Shown here: positions 63,524-64,000 of the stretch, piece after piece | Position numbering within the stretch: the stretch's first letter is position 1 | How the letters are laid out: the number at the start of each line of letters is the position of its first letter | Origin: Liolophura sinensis | Taxonomy: Eukaryota; Mollusca; Polyplacophora; Chitonida; Chitonidae | Reading direction: 5' to 3' | Assembly (NCBI RefSeq): GCF_032854445.1 | Contig: NC_088302.1 | Location: 34,007,979 to 34,071,978, forward strand | DNA: 64,000 nucleotides | Position numbers and translations under genes: made by a program | The notes under the pieces: model-generated | The model's database searches: none | Told to the model about the DNA's origin: nothing | What the model saw: the letters and a program-made list of their open reading frames with translations, nothing else

Positions 63524-63842
63524 ATGGTGGTTTGGTTGATCACTCTCGCTGTCCTTACACTCCGTCTTCCTGTCCATGGCGGCAGCGTCGGAAAATCGCC
63601 ACGACGTACCCTGCTCGACGACGCCGAAGATGTACACGATTTGTACAAAGAGGAAGGTATGAAGGAAATCACCAGTTCTCTGGTCTCCCAGATGTCCAGC
63701 GCCTGTGATGTCACACATGTCATCGTTCGTCTCATCTTGAAAGAAGCTGAGGAAAGGTCTAAACTGGCCCTACGACTACAAGCCAGGCTAAGGAAGATGA
63801 GCACTAAATTGGCCTCCATTAATGCTGAGCCTCCGCCCCCAG
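63524..63842 (+). CDS. First coding exon of an unrecognised secreted protein, cut by the window edge
   Basis: The exon opens MVVWLITLAVLTLRLPVHGG, a clear signal peptide. It continues for 106 codons to a donor (CCAG|GTATGC) that leaves phase 1 after an EPPPP stretch. The mature part has a dibasic site (PRRT), an acidic patch and a predicted helix (residues ~55-95) with heptad-like Leu/Ile/Val and many Lys/Arg/Glu (KEAEERSKLALRLQARLRKM). This suggests a coiled-coil stalk ahead of a domain coded outside the window. A TATATAAA box lies at 63376-63383, about 30 bases before a plausible start. An upstream frame (63486-63539) overlaps this ATG. I cannot name the family; C1q- or lectin-type secreted proteins with coiled-coil necks are only one possibility. 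Confidence 0.55.
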
Positions 63843-64000
63843 GTATGCAAGAGTTTATATCCTCGTGCTATATAGACAAGATTGCAATTTTACATTGATG
63901 TTATTGTATGTTTTTACATTGTGCTCTAATATTGCTCTTATACTATTCGCAAACTGGCGGCAAAATGTAACTTTAACTGCGAAGTTATTGAAATTAGAAA

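Overview
The window is animal nuclear DNA: AT-rich, intron-rich, full of short retroposons, minisatellites and microsatellites, and with no bacterial-style gene packing. The repeated ACATGTACATGTAC-like strings and many copies of a tRNA-derived SINE with a (TTTA)n tail and an 'ACGCCGTACTCAAGAATATTT' type core resemble mollusc and other lophotrochozoan genomes. I infer a mollusc, or possibly a brachiopod; I cannot name the species.

The left half (about 6.9-33.9 kb, probably reaching a noncoding first exon near 40.2-40.4 kb) holds one complete gene on the minus strand. It encodes a bifunctional peptidylglycine alpha-amidating monooxygenase (PAM). I could place 22 coding exons whose splice phases join into a 972-residue protein. 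In order it has a signal peptide, the copper monooxygenase PHM with all its copper ligands, a long His-, Pro- and Lys/Arg-rich linker in one 746-bp exon, the PAL beta-propeller lyase, one membrane span and a short acidic cytosolic tail. This enzyme makes C-terminally amidated neuropeptides in the secretory pathway.

The introns hold several minisatellites. One 60-bp array reiterates the 3' splice site of exon 16. A perfect 155-bp tandem duplication copies the 3' splice site of the neighbouring exon 15. They also hold SINE insertions with clear target-site duplications, and a MITE-like family with four copies.

The right half (about 34-64 kb) is gene-poor on the evidence I can read. It has a small two-exon plus-strand gene (58.1-59.4 kb) for an 84-residue secreted, probably GPI-anchored acidic protein. 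At the right edge a first coding exon (63.5 kb) of an unrecognised secreted protein runs out of the window. An orphan exon-like block lies at 50.5-50.8 kb. The rest is repeat-rich intergenic DNA: several SINE families, fold-back repeats, (TA)n tracts, a 1.5-kb array of 55-bp units at 56.2-57.7 kb and a 21-bp-type array at 60.2-60.5 kb. I recognised no LTR element, virus-like element, CRISPR array or rRNA. I also saw no evidence of a new multi-gene system. The most unusual structure is the pair of duplicated splice acceptors in adjacent PAL exons.
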